Assembly (NCBI RefSeq): GCF_004361835.1
Contig: NZ_SNWD01000004.1
Location: forward strand, 1 to 64,000
Direction: 5' to 3'
DNA: 64,000 nt
DNA from: Stakelama pacifica
GTDB taxonomy: Bacteria; Pseudomonadota; Alphaproteobacteria; Sphingomonadales; Sphingomonadaceae
The position numbers and the translations under genes were made by a program. The stretch's first letter is position 1. Every line of letters starts with the position of its first letter. Below, in pieces: positions 32,937-42,148 of this stretch. The notes under the pieces are model-generated. The model saw only the letters and a list, made by a program, of their open reading frames with translations, was not told where the DNA came from and searched no databases.

Positions 32937-34685
32937 GTGAGGATCGCTCATCTCGAGATCAGGAATTACCGCGGAATCCGGTCCCTCGACTGGTCGCCAT
33001 CGCCCGGCATGAACTGTCTCATCGGACCGGGGGATTCGACCAAGACAACGATCCTTGATGCGATCGATCTCGCGCTCAATCCGCGTAGCAATTATCTTGG
33101 CGACGATACCGACTTCCATAATCTCGATTTCACCGCCGCCGCCACGATCACAGTGACCCTGGTCGGAATTCCAGCTGAGTTTTGCGCAGACAATCGCTAT
33201 GGCCTCCATTTGCGGGGCTGGAATCCCACAACCGCTACCCTCATCGACGAGCCTGGCGAAACCGACACCGGCTTTGTCGACGCGCTCTCGATCCGCGTCG
33301 AACTTGATCCCGCTACACTCGAGGGGCGTTGGTCGATTTTCAACGACCGGCTCAGCGGCACCGACGACCCACCCTCGTTGCGCTTCACCGATGCCCGCGA
33401 ACTGGCGACCACGCGTCTTGGACCTTACGCCGAACGCCACCTTAGCTGGGGACGCCATTCGATTCTGAACCGCATCGGCGATGGCGCCCGTATGACCGAA
33501 CAGCTCGCCGCAGCCAGTCGCGCTGCGCGCGACGCATTTCGCCTCAGCAACAAGGATGTGTTCGCTATCCCGACGGAGCGTGCCGAGAGTTTGGGTAAGC
33601 ACTTTTCGGTTCGAGTCCGCAAAGGGCTGACCGCCGAGCTCGATATTCAGAGCGCCTCGATCACGGCGGGCGGTGTCACGCTGCACGATGGCGATTTGCC
33701 GCTCCGTACGCTCGGCACCGGCTCCTCCAGGCTCATTGTCTCCGCGCTCCAGCATAATGCGCGCGGCTCGCACATCGCGCTGGTCGACGAGATCGAGCAC
33801 GGCCTCGAGCCGCACCGGATCACCCGCCTGCTGAAATATCTGCTCGCACCGCCGGCAACCGGCGTCGCCCCCGCTACTGCCGCTGCACCGCAGATATTCC
33901 TGACCACCCATTCCGAAGTCGTCCTGCGCGAGCTCAGCGCGCCAAATATCCACGCCGTGCGTTGTGACGACGGCGACACCGTGGTGCGCTCGGTCAAGGG
34001 CACAACCCAAGACGGCGCCGCCCAACGCTATCTACGCAGTTCTCCCGAAGCCTTTCTCGCGCGTCGTATCTTGGTCGGCGAAGGCCGGACCGAATGCGGA
34101 TTGCTCCGCGGGCTCGACGCGCTCTGGATCGCTGCAGGCTCCGATTCCTTTGCATTGAACGGCACGGTCGCGATCGACGGGCGCGGCGTGCCCGAAGCGG
34201 TCATGCTGACCAAGCACCTTCAGGAACTCGGATACCAATGCCTGGCATTGCTCGATACCGACGAGCCACCATCCCCTGCCGATATTTCCGCCGCTGAGGC
34301 CGCCGGCGCGGTGATGCTCCTTTGGCCCGATACCTGCTCGACCGAAGAGCGCATCTTTCTCGACGTCCCATGGGCCATTGTACGCGACCTGATTGCCTAT
34401 GCGGCGTCCTGCCACACCGCGGAAAGCATATTGACGCGCATCAACGCGCAGTGCGCGCTCGCGGGCACCGCACCTCTTCCCGATCTCACCTTGCCGGTAG
34501 CTTTCGACACGCCTGCCTTTCGCCGCATTCTCGGTGTGACCGCCAAGGCGAAGAATAAGCCTTGGTTCAAGTCGATCGATCACGGCGAAGCGATTGCAGC
34601 GATCATCGAGCCCTGTCTCCATCAAATTCCGATGATGCCCTTGGCAATCGGCCTTCAGCGTGTCCGCGACTGGATCGATGGCTGA
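32937..34685 (+). CDS. gajA: GajA-like OLD-family ATPase with TOPRIM nuclease (Gabija)
   Basis: 582 aa, close to characterised GajA proteins (about 578). ABC-type N-terminus IRNYRGIRSLDW, Walker A region LIGPGDSTKTTIL (residues 30-38; non-canonical because the Gly before Lys is Thr), signature-like LGTGSSRLIVSALQ, Walker B IALVDEIEHGLEPH. The TOPRIM domain starts near residue 378 (ILVGEGRTECGLLRGLD) with LALLDTDEPP near 437. GajA is a nucleotide-sensing DNA endonuclease that acts with GajB. GTG 32937 has GGAAAGG upstream. Overlaps gajB by 8 bases. Confidence 0.88.
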   Translation: MRIAHLEIRNYRGIRSLDWSPSPGMNCLIGPGDSTKTTILDAIDLALNPRSNYLGDDTDFHNLDFTAAATITVTLVGIPAEFCADNRYGLHLRGWNPTTATLIDEPGETDTGFVDALSIRVELDPATLEGRWSIFNDRLSGTDDPPSLRFTDARELATTRLGPYAERHLSWGRHSILNRIGDGARMTEQLAAASRAARDAFRLSNKDVFAIPTERAESLGKHFSVRVRKGLTAELDIQSASITAGGVTLHDGDLPLRTLGTGSSRLIVSALQHNARGSHIALVDEIEHGLEPHRITRLLKYLLAPPATGVAPATAAAPQIFLTTHSEVVLRELSAPNIHAVRCDDGDTVVRSVKGTTQDGAAQRYLRSSPEAFLARRILVGEGRTECGLLRGLDALWIAAGSDSFALNGTVAIDGRGVPEAVMLTKHLQELGYQCLALLDTDEPPSPADISAAEAAGAVMLLWPDTCSTEERIFLDVPWAIVRDLIAYAASCHTAESILTRINAQCALAGTAPLPDLTLPVAFDTPAFRRILGVTAKAKNKPWFKSIDHGEAIAAIIEPCLHQIPMMPLAIGLQRVRDWIDG

Positions 34686-36123
34686 AGCCGATGATGCAGA
34701 TCTAGCCGCCATTGTCTGCGCGACTCGCGCAGGCAGCGTCGTCGCGGCCGCCGGCTGCGGCAAGACCGAGCAGATCGCTAATGCTGTCGAACATAGCGAG
34801 GGCCGGCGTCTTATCCTGACTCACACCCATGCCGGAGTCGATGCCCTGCGCCGTCGACTTCGCGACCGCAAGGTGTCTACCAACCGATACGCGATCGACA
34901 CCATCGCTGGCTGGTGCCTACGCTATTCCGCATCGTACCCACTACGCTCCGGCCTAACCGTGACGGAACCTAAGGGTGAGCAGGATTGGTCGGCGGTTTA
35001 CGCGGCGGCGCTGAAACTGTTAGCGAGTGGAGCCATCGAACGTGTGCTGCGCGCCTCCTATTGCGGGGTCCTGGTCGACGAATATCAGGATTGCAGTCAC
35101 CGCCAGCACGAGATTGTCACGGCCATCTCAAAGGTTCTGCCCACATGCGTGTTCGGCGATCCGCTACAGGCCATCTTCGATTTCAACGGGCAGGCGCCGG
35201 TCGATTGGAAAGCGGCTGTCTTTCCGCACTTCCCCCTCATCCGGACACTTACGAAGGCCCACCGGTGGCATCGTCACGGCAATGCGGCGCTCGCCACATG
35301 GCTTGAGGCGATTAGGCCCGTGCTCGAAAGTGGCAGCAATGTTGCGCTCGACAAGCGGCCAGCCTGCGTGACGTGGGAGTGGCTCCCGGACCAGGATGGC
35401 CCTCGCCAGAACAAGATCGTCGCCGCGTGCCTCAAGGCGATGGGCAACGATGGCAACCTGGTCGTCATCGCGGATTCGGTGAATGAAGGCGCGAGAGCCG
35501 CGATCGCGCGCTCGCTTGGAAAGCAGCGTTTCTCCACAATCGAGCCCGTGGAGTGCAAGGCGATCTTCGGTGCGACCCGGAAACTTGCCACGACCAACGG
35601 CCCCAAGCGACTCGAAGCCACGCTGGATCTGCTCGAGAAGTGCATGTCGGGCATCGGCCGGGCCGACTTCAAAAAGGCCGTTGCGGCACGAAAGCTCGGC
35701 CGCAAGCTCGGCGAAACGCGCTTTGGAACCCTGATCGGGCTGGCGCTCGCGCTCGAACAGGATGCGAGCAACGCGTCGTGTCTCGCACTGATCGACGGTT
35801 TTGCCGGTCTGCCCGCATGCCATATCTATCGCCGCGAGATGCTGTCGGCGGTGCGTTCTGCGCTCAAGCTGATCATGTCTGGCGAAGACATCAGTCTCGC
35901 CGAGGCGGTTTGGCGCGTCCAGAATCAACTTCGGCACGCTGGCCGGCGCGTGCCCTATTATAGTGTGGGCAGCACCTTGCTGGTCAAAGGGCTGGAATTT
36001 GCGAATGTCGTTATCGTCCACTCGCCCAGCCTGAGCAACAAGGATTGGTACGTGGCGCTCACCCGCGCCACCCATCGGATCACGATCCTCTCGCCGGACA
36101 GAAGTATCCGACCTCCCGGCTAA
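34678..36123 (+). CDS. gajB: GajB-like UvrD-type helicase (Gabija)
   Basis: 481 aa (family about 494). SF1 motifs: Walker A AAAGCGKTEQI near residue 27, motif II VDEYQDCSHRQHE near 133, motif III-like FGDPLQAIFDFNG, and a C-terminal block LLVKGLEFANVVIVHS then YVALTRATHRITIL. Smaller than UvrD, lacking large 1B/2B insertions, as in GajB. ATG 34678 overlaps the gajA stop; a GTG at 34660 is possible. The order gajA-gajB and coupling fit Gabija. Confidence 0.87.
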   Translation: MAEADDADLAAIVCATRAGSVVAAAGCGKTEQIANAVEHSEGRRLILTHTHAGVDALRRRLRDRKVSTNRYAIDTIAGWCLRYSASYPLRSGLTVTEPKGEQDWSAVYAAALKLLASGAIERVLRASYCGVLVDEYQDCSHRQHEIVTAISKVLPTCVFGDPLQAIFDFNGQAPVDWKAAVFPHFPLIRTLTKAHRWHRHGNAALATWLEAIRPVLESGSNVALDKRPACVTWEWLPDQDGPRQNKIVAACLKAMGNDGNLVVIADSVNEGARAAIARSLGKQRFSTIEPVECKAIFGATRKLATTNGPKRLEATLDLLEKCMSGIGRADFKKAVAARKLGRKLGETRFGTLIGLALALEQDASNASCLALIDGFAGLPACHIYRREMLSAVRSALKLIMSGEDISLAEAVWRVQNQLRHAGRRVPYYSVGSTLLVKGLEFANVVIVHSPSLSNKDWYVALTRATHRITILSPDRSIRPPG

Positions 36124-36209
36124 ATTTGCCCGGCGCTCAATCGCGCTAATGTCAGCGGTGACTATGATGTGGCGCAACCAGCGCGCAAGGCTGCTGCCAA
36201 GCCCGTCGA

Positions 36210-38336
36210 TCAGTCGAACGGTAGTTCCGTGAAATCGGTGCCCTGAACGACAGGTCCATCATCTTCGATCGTCAAATCGACCGCGATCTGCTGGTTGTCG
36301 GAACCAGACTTGTCGGCGATCTGGATCACAAGCGTGGCCGTGCGCCGCGGTGTCCGCCGATCGACGAACCGGATGAACCTCTCACAATCCGAAGAGGTGA
36401 GCAGATCCTGGATATGGTTCCAGTCAATGTCCGAGAGTGACCGCTGAATACGCCGCTGGCGGACCGCTTCGACAATGAGGCTGGCACACAGCCGCAGCGC
36501 GCCTTGGGACGGACGCGCGGCGGCTTCGAAGAGCTGACGGCTCAATACCTTCCACACCCACAGGGTCCCCGGCTCGATGAGGGCGATATCTTCGATCGCG
36601 GCGTGGAAAAATTGCCCGCGATTGCCAATGAGAAGCTGCTCCCGACGCGCCTCGACATGGATCACCAGCAGGGGCGCACGGGTCAGGCCGGGAGCGGCCG
36701 CCTCGGGATCTTCCGCGGGCACGTCCCGGGCGTGATCAACGATGACGACACTGAACCGCCGCTGGTCATCTTCGAGGTCGAATGCCCGGCCATGATCTTG
36801 ACCGATGCGCCACCCGCGCAGTTCGAACAGGCGCATGATCCCTTGCCGCTGGCTATCGGCATAGTGGGACGGTTCGTTTTGCGCGATCCGCTCAACCAGC
36901 AGGAGCAATGCGGCGCGCCGCGCCTCGATATGGACGGGCTCGCTCTCCTCGATCTCGAACAGGTGCGCGAGCGCGGCGGCAAAACTTTGGTGGTCGGCTC
37001 GCCTGACCGCCCCTTGTGAATAGAGACGAGCGGCGCCGCCAAGGACGGCGCCGGCCTTCAGTGCGCGCGCCGCGAGACGGCAGGCGAGCTCGATCGAAGT
37101 CTGGTTCGACGAGATCGGCTCACGCACGAGCATGTTGTGCTGCGCTTTCAAAAGGCGGTGAACATCGAAGAACGGCGCGCCCTCCATTTCGCGCTTTACG
37201 ATCTCAAGAATCGGCCGGATGGGCGCGACAGGATCGCGTCCCCTCACCGTGCTGGTGGCATAAGGGGCGAAGAAGGTAATCGTCGGCAGGTTGGTTTGCG
37301 CTTGGAACTCGAGGTCGCGCAGCATCGGCGCGGCGGAGGTGGAGAGCGACACGATCACCGCCGCATGTTCGCCCATTCGGATGCCGGCCTCGACCAGCTG
37401 CGGCCAATCGGGTTGGGCGCCGAGAAGAATCGTCAGTTTGGGAACGCGACGAATGCGAAGCGCCGGGTGGAAGCGGCTCTCGTCCGCGACCTCGACGCCC
37501 TGGCTGATCCACTCATCATAGGAAACTTGGCCTTCGCGGATCCGGCCGACAAGGACGACGGTCGTGCCCTCGGCCTTGATTTGTGGCGGGCCGGCGCGCC
37601 TCGGAGGGTGTGTCGCAATGACCCGAACGCCATCCGCGAAGAGGTCCGGATATTGGGCGACCAACTGGTCGTAGGCATCCTGAAAGCCGCGTTGCTCCGC
37701 TTCGCCGATAGCGCCTTCAAGGAAGACGAGGAGTTCACCATCCGTCAAGCGCGCTCGCAAACGCGGCGTCGTGGAGCTTGTTCGCCCAGTCGGCCCATCG
37801 ACCACCGTCGTGCGATGCGACGGCAGTCCCAGCGCTGGCAGGATGCGCGCCAGTGCCGGCTCGAGGATGGATCGGTCGCGCCAACGATTGGCGGCGGTCG
37901 GCCCCATCTCGGTATATGCGCGATAGGCCCGGACGTAGATTGACGGCTTGAATTCGTCGAAATCGAGCGTGTCGACGATGTCGAAAAGCTGGAGAGGCTT
38001 CTCGGCGAGTTTCGGATCACCGACCCGCGTGCGCATCGTTTCGCGGAAGGTTGACCAGAGAGCAACGAGTGGCGGCTCGTCAGGGAAGAGGAAACCCCAG
38101 AGGGGTTCACCGCCGATCTGCAAAACAGGTTCTTCGTTCAAGGCGATAAAATCGCGATCGGGCCATGCGACCTCTGCGAAGCCGGCGAGTCGCCCGGGCG
38201 CGGCCACGACCTGCACGAAGCTGCGATTATCCCCGCCCATGCCGACCAGCAACGGCTGCAGAAATCCCGGCGCGGGCGCGGTGGGGTTGAAGACCGCGAC
38301 GGCGCGCGCTTGCGATGGGCTGACGTCTACAGCCAC
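36210..38336 (-). CDS. Unrecognised 708-aa protein of a four-gene cluster
   Basis: Starts at GTG 38336, with GGAGG 7 bases upstream, overlapping the stop of the preceding gene by 10 bases. A Rossmann-like segment near residues 345-410 (VPKLTILLGAQPDWPQLVEA ... AAVIVSLSTSAAPMLRDLEF ... LPTITFFAP) has alternating beta/alpha character like TIR or SLOG folds, but I cannot assign a family. The remainder is mixed, with a helical region near 440-520. No membrane segment. Probably acts with the 252-aa product it overlaps. Confidence 0.6.
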   Translation of the reverse strand: MAVDVSPSQARAVAVFNPTAPAPGFLQPLLVGMGGDNRSFVQVVAAPGRLAGFAEVAWPDRDFIALNEEPVLQIGGEPLWGFLFPDEPPLVALWSTFRETMRTRVGDPKLAEKPLQLFDIVDTLDFDEFKPSIYVRAYRAYTEMGPTAANRWRDRSILEPALARILPALGLPSHRTTVVDGPTGRTSSTTPRLRARLTDGELLVFLEGAIGEAEQRGFQDAYDQLVAQYPDLFADGVRVIATHPPRRAGPPQIKAEGTTVVLVGRIREGQVSYDEWISQGVEVADESRFHPALRIRRVPKLTILLGAQPDWPQLVEAGIRMGEHAAVIVSLSTSAAPMLRDLEFQAQTNLPTITFFAPYATSTVRGRDPVAPIRPILEIVKREMEGAPFFDVHRLLKAQHNMLVREPISSNQTSIELACRLAARALKAGAVLGGAARLYSQGAVRRADHQSFAAALAHLFEIEESEPVHIEARRAALLLLVERIAQNEPSHYADSQRQGIMRLFELRGWRIGQDHGRAFDLEDDQRRFSVVIVDHARDVPAEDPEAAAPGLTRAPLLVIHVEARREQLLIGNRGQFFHAAIEDIALIEPGTLWVWKVLSRQLFEAAARPSQGALRLCASLIVEAVRQRRIQRSLSDIDWNHIQDLLTSSDCERFIRFVDRRTPRRTATLVIQIADKSGSDNQQIAVDLTIEDDGPVVQGTDFTELPFD

Positions 38337-39085
38337 GTCTGGTCCTCCAGGAAGCGCTCGACCTCGCTGAAAATGCGACCCGCAACTTCTGCCGGGTTGA
38401 ACATCCTTGGAACGCGATACCCGCGTGGTTCTGCGCCCCAATCGGCAACCATCGCCTTCACCTTGGGATCATCAAAAATTTGATTGGGGCCGATCACGGC
38501 CAGCACCTGACCGTCGAGCAGAAGCGTGTCGGCCAGTTGGACCTCGATGGCCGAGCAGCGATCGTCGAATTGCTCCGCGAGTCCGCCCGAGATCAGCTGG
38601 TAATAAGACCTTACGATGTGCTGGGTCACTGGAAAGGTCCGAGGCTGTACCGGCTCCATCATCCAGTAATCTTCGAGGCTGTCGTAGAAGGCCCCGATCA
38701 CCTTGAGGGGATGATCCGTCGGCAGGATTTCAAAATCCGCCAGCGTCAGGCTGTCGTGGAACGCGCCGCTATATCGGTGGAAGCCGCCGCTATCGAACGG
38801 GAGGATACGGTGGGCGTGCGCGGCCACATCGTCGCGCAGGATCAGACAGATTCGCGCGTAATCGAGGTTGGTGGTCGCGCCGCCGCTCCATGCCCGCCGA
38901 TACGCCGGCCGCCCGTAAAAGAGATAGACCAGCGGTTCACCATAGACGTCGCACAGCCGCGGTTCGAGCTTGCGGGATGCAACTAGGCCGGACAGCCTCG
39001 CACAATCGGTGACATGCGTAAGGCCGAGCTGGCCGCTTAGCGGTTTCGCTCCATGTATAAAGTCTTGGAACTGATTGTCGGGCAT
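38327..39085 (-). CDS. Unrecognised 252-aa protein
   Basis: From ATG 39085 (a TTG at 39091 also possible). Contains YGEPLVYLFYGRPAYRRAW, LILRDDVAAHAHRILPFDSG and DDRCSAIEVQLADTLLL. The last resembles a nuclease-like E-x-Q pattern only superficially. Coupled by overlap to the 708-aa gene, which suggests the two products work together. No family recognised. Confidence 0.6.
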   Translation of the reverse strand: MPDNQFQDFIHGAKPLSGQLGLTHVTDCARLSGLVASRKLEPRLCDVYGEPLVYLFYGRPAYRRAWSGGATTNLDYARICLILRDDVAAHAHRILPFDSGGFHRYSGAFHDSLTLADFEILPTDHPLKVIGAFYDSLEDYWMMEPVQPRTFPVTQHIVRSYYQLISGGLAEQFDDRCSAIEVQLADTLLLDGQVLAVIGPNQIFDDPKVKAMVADWGAEPRGYRVPRMFNPAEVAGRIFSEVERFLEDQTWL

Positions 39086-39220
39086 GATCAAGACCTAACG
39101 GGGACTGCCCAATCCTGCCAGTGCAGCGGAAAGCGAAGGCAGGGTTTCGCGAAGTTATCGACCGCTACTGGCAGAGCGCTCGGCGGGAGATGCCCAAGGC
39201 GCCCGGCTGGTCATAGATCA

Positions 39221-39829
39221 TCAGGGTGCGGCGCCCTGCAGATCGCTCAGATATCCGTCGGTGCCGGAGAAATAGCCGGCAACGCCGTTGATGACGTCCG
39301 CAAGGGTCGGAAGGTGAAGATCCGCATAAGCGATCGGAATCGGCTGGCCGTTCGTATCGACCGGGTAGCGATAGGAATAGGAACCGGGGTCGATCTTGGC
39401 GAATTCAGCGACGACCTCCGACACGATCGGGTCGGCGATGTCGGGATCGCTCGTGCCATAGCGCTGAAGCAATTCGGCGAAGGACTGCCAGAGCCGAGCG
39501 AGGTCATGGGTCTTCCAGATCGGATCGATACCGACGGTGTGGCCGTAGGTTGCGATGACATATTTGAGCGATAGCTCAATGAACTGGCGGTAGTTGAAGA
39601 TGATCGGGCAGACGAGATAGTCGCGCTCGGCCGGAGCGCTCGTGGCATGCTCCACCATCAGATCCGCGGCCTTTTTGTAGCCGTCGGTCATCAGCACAAG
39701 CCGTGTAAATTCGTCCTGGGCAATATTGGCGTTGGCGTCTGGATCGGCCGCGACGACAAACGGGACGTCGCCGGCCGTGGGCCAGCGAAACTTGCTCTTC
39801 AGAATTTCTTCGAACCTGTATCGCTTCAT
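39221..39829 (-). CDS. HEPN-like protein
   Basis: 202 aa from ATG 39829, with GGGGAG 6 bases upstream. Contains FNYRQFIELSLKYVIATYGH followed by KTHDLARLWQSF, the same two-helix outline as HEPN-like proteins, in which a Lys-rich first helix is followed by HDL. No clear Rx4-6H motif. Lies 54 bases after the protease gene and 135 bases before the 252-aa gene, all on one strand. Confidence 0.55.
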   Translation of the reverse strand: MKRYRFEEILKSKFRWPTAGDVPFVVAADPDANANIAQDEFTRLVLMTDGYKKAADLMVEHATSAPAERDYLVCPIIFNYRQFIELSLKYVIATYGHTVGIDPIWKTHDLARLWQSFAELLQRYGTSDPDIADPIVSEVVAEFAKIDPGSYSYRYPVDTNGQPIPIAYADLHLPTLADVINGVAGYFSGTDGYLSDLQGAAP

Positions 39830-39883
39830 GGCGTGCTCCCCGCTTTCAGGCTCTGGCACCGCGACCGGCGCGGAATGTCATCA

Positions 39884-40729
39884 TCACGCAGCCAGATGAA
39901 GAGCTAAGGCCTGCCTGATGTGAGCAGCCTCGATCATGTTGATGCGACCCAGCTTGTTGCCGCGCACGATGATGCCTGCAGAGCCGAGTTCTGGCTGCCC
40001 GGCTTTGATACCGTGGATGAAGAACACCGGCGCACCGCTCATGCCGTCCGGGTCATCGGGGATAGGATCATCGTTGCTCGCGGGTTCCAACGGAACAGTG
40101 CCGGCGGCATCCCACACCGTCGGCGTCGCTGGCTTGAAATAAAGCTTCCACCAGCGTGACACCACATCGACACCAAGCAACTGCCAATCATCGTCAAAAG
40201 TGGTGTCATAAGACGTGTCGCCGGTTGGATAGCCGATCGAGAAGATCGCATCGACCGAGGCGGGGTCCACGGTCCGCAGATCGCGAGCCGATTCGAGATC
40301 AAAAGAGAGGAAGTGCGGGGCAAGGTCGCGGCCGGGATTCCGAGGCGAATATTCCGCGATCATGATGTCGGCCAGGTCGGCATAGGCTGGATCGGACGAC
40401 GGATCGAGCACGCCCTGGCTTACCTCGTTCGGATTGATGCCGACCCGGCGGCCCTGGGCCCCGTCGACGACGAGGATGATCTGGTCCGACGAGCGCTTTG
40501 CGTTCGTAAGCTGGTGCCGGGTGCACAACAGCAGGTTATGGCCGCGGTGTCGGAACAGGAGACAGGAGCCGGAGAACGAGATGTCATGATCATAACCGTC
40601 ATTGTGGAAGACCAGCGGCCGACAGAAGCGCTGCAGGCTTTCGATGACCTGGGGGACGGGAAGATAGAGCCCGTTGACCGGGACGCTCAGTTTGGCGTGC
40701 GCTTTCGTGAAGGCGTCGATGATGGACAT
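39884..40729 (-). CDS. Trypsin-like serine protease (S1 fold)
   Basis: 281 aa, no signal peptide, so probably cytoplasmic. The candidate triad is in order: H72 in LLLCTRHQL, D121 in ADLADIMIAEY and S231 in DPDGMSGAPVFFI, with a hydrophobic SGSCLLF strand before the His as in trypsin-like peptidases. Cytoplasmic trypsin-like proteases occur in multi-gene defence modules, where they cleave and activate effectors. First gene of the cluster 36210-40729. Confidence 0.78.
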   Translation of the reverse strand: MSIIDAFTKAHAKLSVPVNGLYLPVPQVIESLQRFCRPLVFHNDGYDHDISFSGSCLLFRHRGHNLLLCTRHQLTNAKRSSDQIILVVDGAQGRRVGINPNEVSQGVLDPSSDPAYADLADIMIAEYSPRNPGRDLAPHFLSFDLESARDLRTVDPASVDAIFSIGYPTGDTSYDTTFDDDWQLLGVDVVSRWWKLYFKPATPTVWDAAGTVPLEPASNDDPIPDDPDGMSGAPVFFIHGIKAGQPELGSAGIIVRGNKLGRINMIEAAHIRQALALHLAA

Positions 40730-41026
40730 GCCTCGCCATAGTCGATCGGGCGGGCCAAGTCAGCGAATTGCCCACGCTCTCGACAATCCGTGTGGGGGCG
40801 GACAAAAGCAGGTCGTGGCTCAATTTGAATCATCTCCTTGTGATGGCAGGAACCCATCCGAGCGCCCGCTAACGTGCGATATCGCTTCAAAATCGGTGAT
40901 TGTCCGGTGATTACATGGCCGAAAACCAGGGTCACTGATGGCCGACTTTACCCTCTGGTTTCAATATCTTACGGCGAAATGCCAGCTAAGGTCTGGTATT
41001 TTCGCTATATCCGGCGGTGACGCGCG
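40730..41026. other. Probable junction region between element and chromosome
   Basis: 297 bp without a gene. It must contain the protease gene promoter. A direct repeat CGGTGATT (40894-40901 and 40905-40912) is present. Gene content changes from defence and mobile-element families to ordinary chromosomal genes here. No tRNA end or obvious att core seen. Confidence 0.45.
40974..41005 (-). terminator. Hairpin after the SDR gene
   Basis: GCGAAATGCCAG (40974-40985) pairs with CTGGTATTTTCGC (40993-41005) with one bulge and one G-T pair; loop of 7. It starts 22 bases past the SDR stop. No T run, so either a weak terminator or structure at the element end. Confidence 0.4.
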
Positions 41027-41833
41027 CTATCCGTTATCGCGGAAGCCGGGATAAAGCATCATCCCGCCATCGACATAAAGCGTAGTGCCGGTGACATAAT
41101 CGGCAGCGTCGGAGACGAGCCACGCCACCGCTGCGGCGACATCCTCCGGCTCCCCGATCCGGCCATAGGGGATCAGTTCTAGCAGCTTCTTCAGGCTCTC
41201 CTCCTCGCCCCACACGTCTTTGTTGATCGGCGTGCGGATGGCGCCGGGGGCGACCGCGTTGACGCGAATATGCTCGCCCGCCACCTCTTGCGCGAGCGTC
41301 TCGACGAACATGCGCGCGCCGCCTTTTGCCGAGGCGTAGTTGATATGCCCGGCCCAGGGAATGGCATCATGGACCGAGGTCATCGACACGATCGCGCCTT
41401 TCGCCCGGAAGGGCGCCTGCGACGCATCCTGCTGACGGAACCGGCGCACCGCCTCACGACAGCACAGAAACTGGCCGGTCAGGTCGAGGTCGATCACCGC
41501 GCGCCACTGATCGAGCGTCATGTCTGCGATGGCCGCATCCTTTTGCGCGCCCGAATTGGCGACGAGGATATCGACGCGGTCGAATGCCTGTATCGTCGCG
41601 TCGAACAACCTGGCGACATCTTCCTCCGACGACACATCAGCGCCCACCGTAATCGCCCGCCCACCTGCATCGCGGATTTCGCGGGCAAGGTCCTCTGCGG
41701 GTTCGGGATGCGAGTGATAGTTGATCGCGACCGCCGCACCGTCGAGGCCGAGCCGCCGGGCGACGCCCATGCCGATGCCTGAACTAGCGCCGGTGATGAT
41801 GGCGACGGGATTTTTGTCACTGCTCTGGGTCAT
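41027..41833 (-). CDS. SDR-family dehydrogenase (glucose 1-dehydrogenase-like)
   Basis: 268 aa from ATG 41833. NAD(P)-binding TGASSGIG at about residues 15-22, NSGA, and active site Ser plus Tyr-x3-Lys (INYASAKGG). The C-terminus YVTGTTLYVDGGMMLYPGF is typical of the glucose 1-dehydrogenase group of short-chain dehydrogenases; the true substrate is not shown by sequence. Appears monocistronic. Confidence 0.88.
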   Translation of the reverse strand: MTQSSDKNPVAIITGASSGIGMGVARRLGLDGAAVAINYHSHPEPAEDLAREIRDAGGRAITVGADVSSEEDVARLFDATIQAFDRVDILVANSGAQKDAAIADMTLDQWRAVIDLDLTGQFLCCREAVRRFRQQDASQAPFRAKGAIVSMTSVHDAIPWAGHINYASAKGGARMFVETLAQEVAGEHIRVNAVAPGAIRTPINKDVWGEEESLKKLLELIPYGRIGEPEDVAAAVAWLVSDAADYVTGTTLYVDGGMMLYPGFRDNG

Positions 41834-42148
41834 GGAATCGAAAGCGCATGATAGGTCGCCCGGTTCCCGATGCTTCGCTTTGCCTTTTTCCCTCGCGGAA
41901 CGTGTATGGTTTGCGGCGGGGCGGCTTGCGCCGGTCGGCACCAGCGCCGCATAAGGCAGCGTTCATGACCAATCCGACGACCTTCGAGCCGCGCCGGCGC
42001 CCCCTTCGCCCTCACCAGCGCGCGGACGGCCTGTCGCAATGCGCAGGATAGCATTTGTTGATCGGGCGTTGTCACAGCGGCAGGCGATGGTCATTGTCGC
42101 GGCGTTGACATTGCCAGCATTCGATAGATTTCTTGTATGGAGCCGTAG
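41834..42148. other. 315-bp intergenic region, no gene supported
   Basis: Between divergent SDR and DUF4345 genes; must contain both promoters. Open frames here are Arg/Ala-rich and lack ribosome sites. Confidence 0.6.

Larger units (their letters stand above)
1..40900. mobile_element. Part of an integrative conjugative element or genomic island carrying defence genes
   Basis: Seen: a coupling ATPase, relaxase, oriT-like sequence, traC/traD, traF, a lytic transglycosylase and the DUF736/DUF2285/DUF2493/DUF2958/DUF932/ParB/primase set, followed by at least six groups of defence-type genes. Known: these families recur together in alphaproteobacterial conjugative elements. Inferred: the element is integrated, because housekeeping chromosomal genes follow from about 41 kb. 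The left end is outside the window. The right end is placed in the 40730-41026 gap only from the change in gene content; no att repeat, integrase or tRNA was found. Confidence 0.75.

Noticed and set aside
32901..34025. 374-codon minus-strand frame opposite gajA
   Set aside because: Antisense of the OLD/TOPRIM gene, no domain and no ribosome site.
36345..36380. Possible coupling between gajB and the 708-aa gene
   Set aside because: They are convergent, separated by 86 bp, so not one operon.
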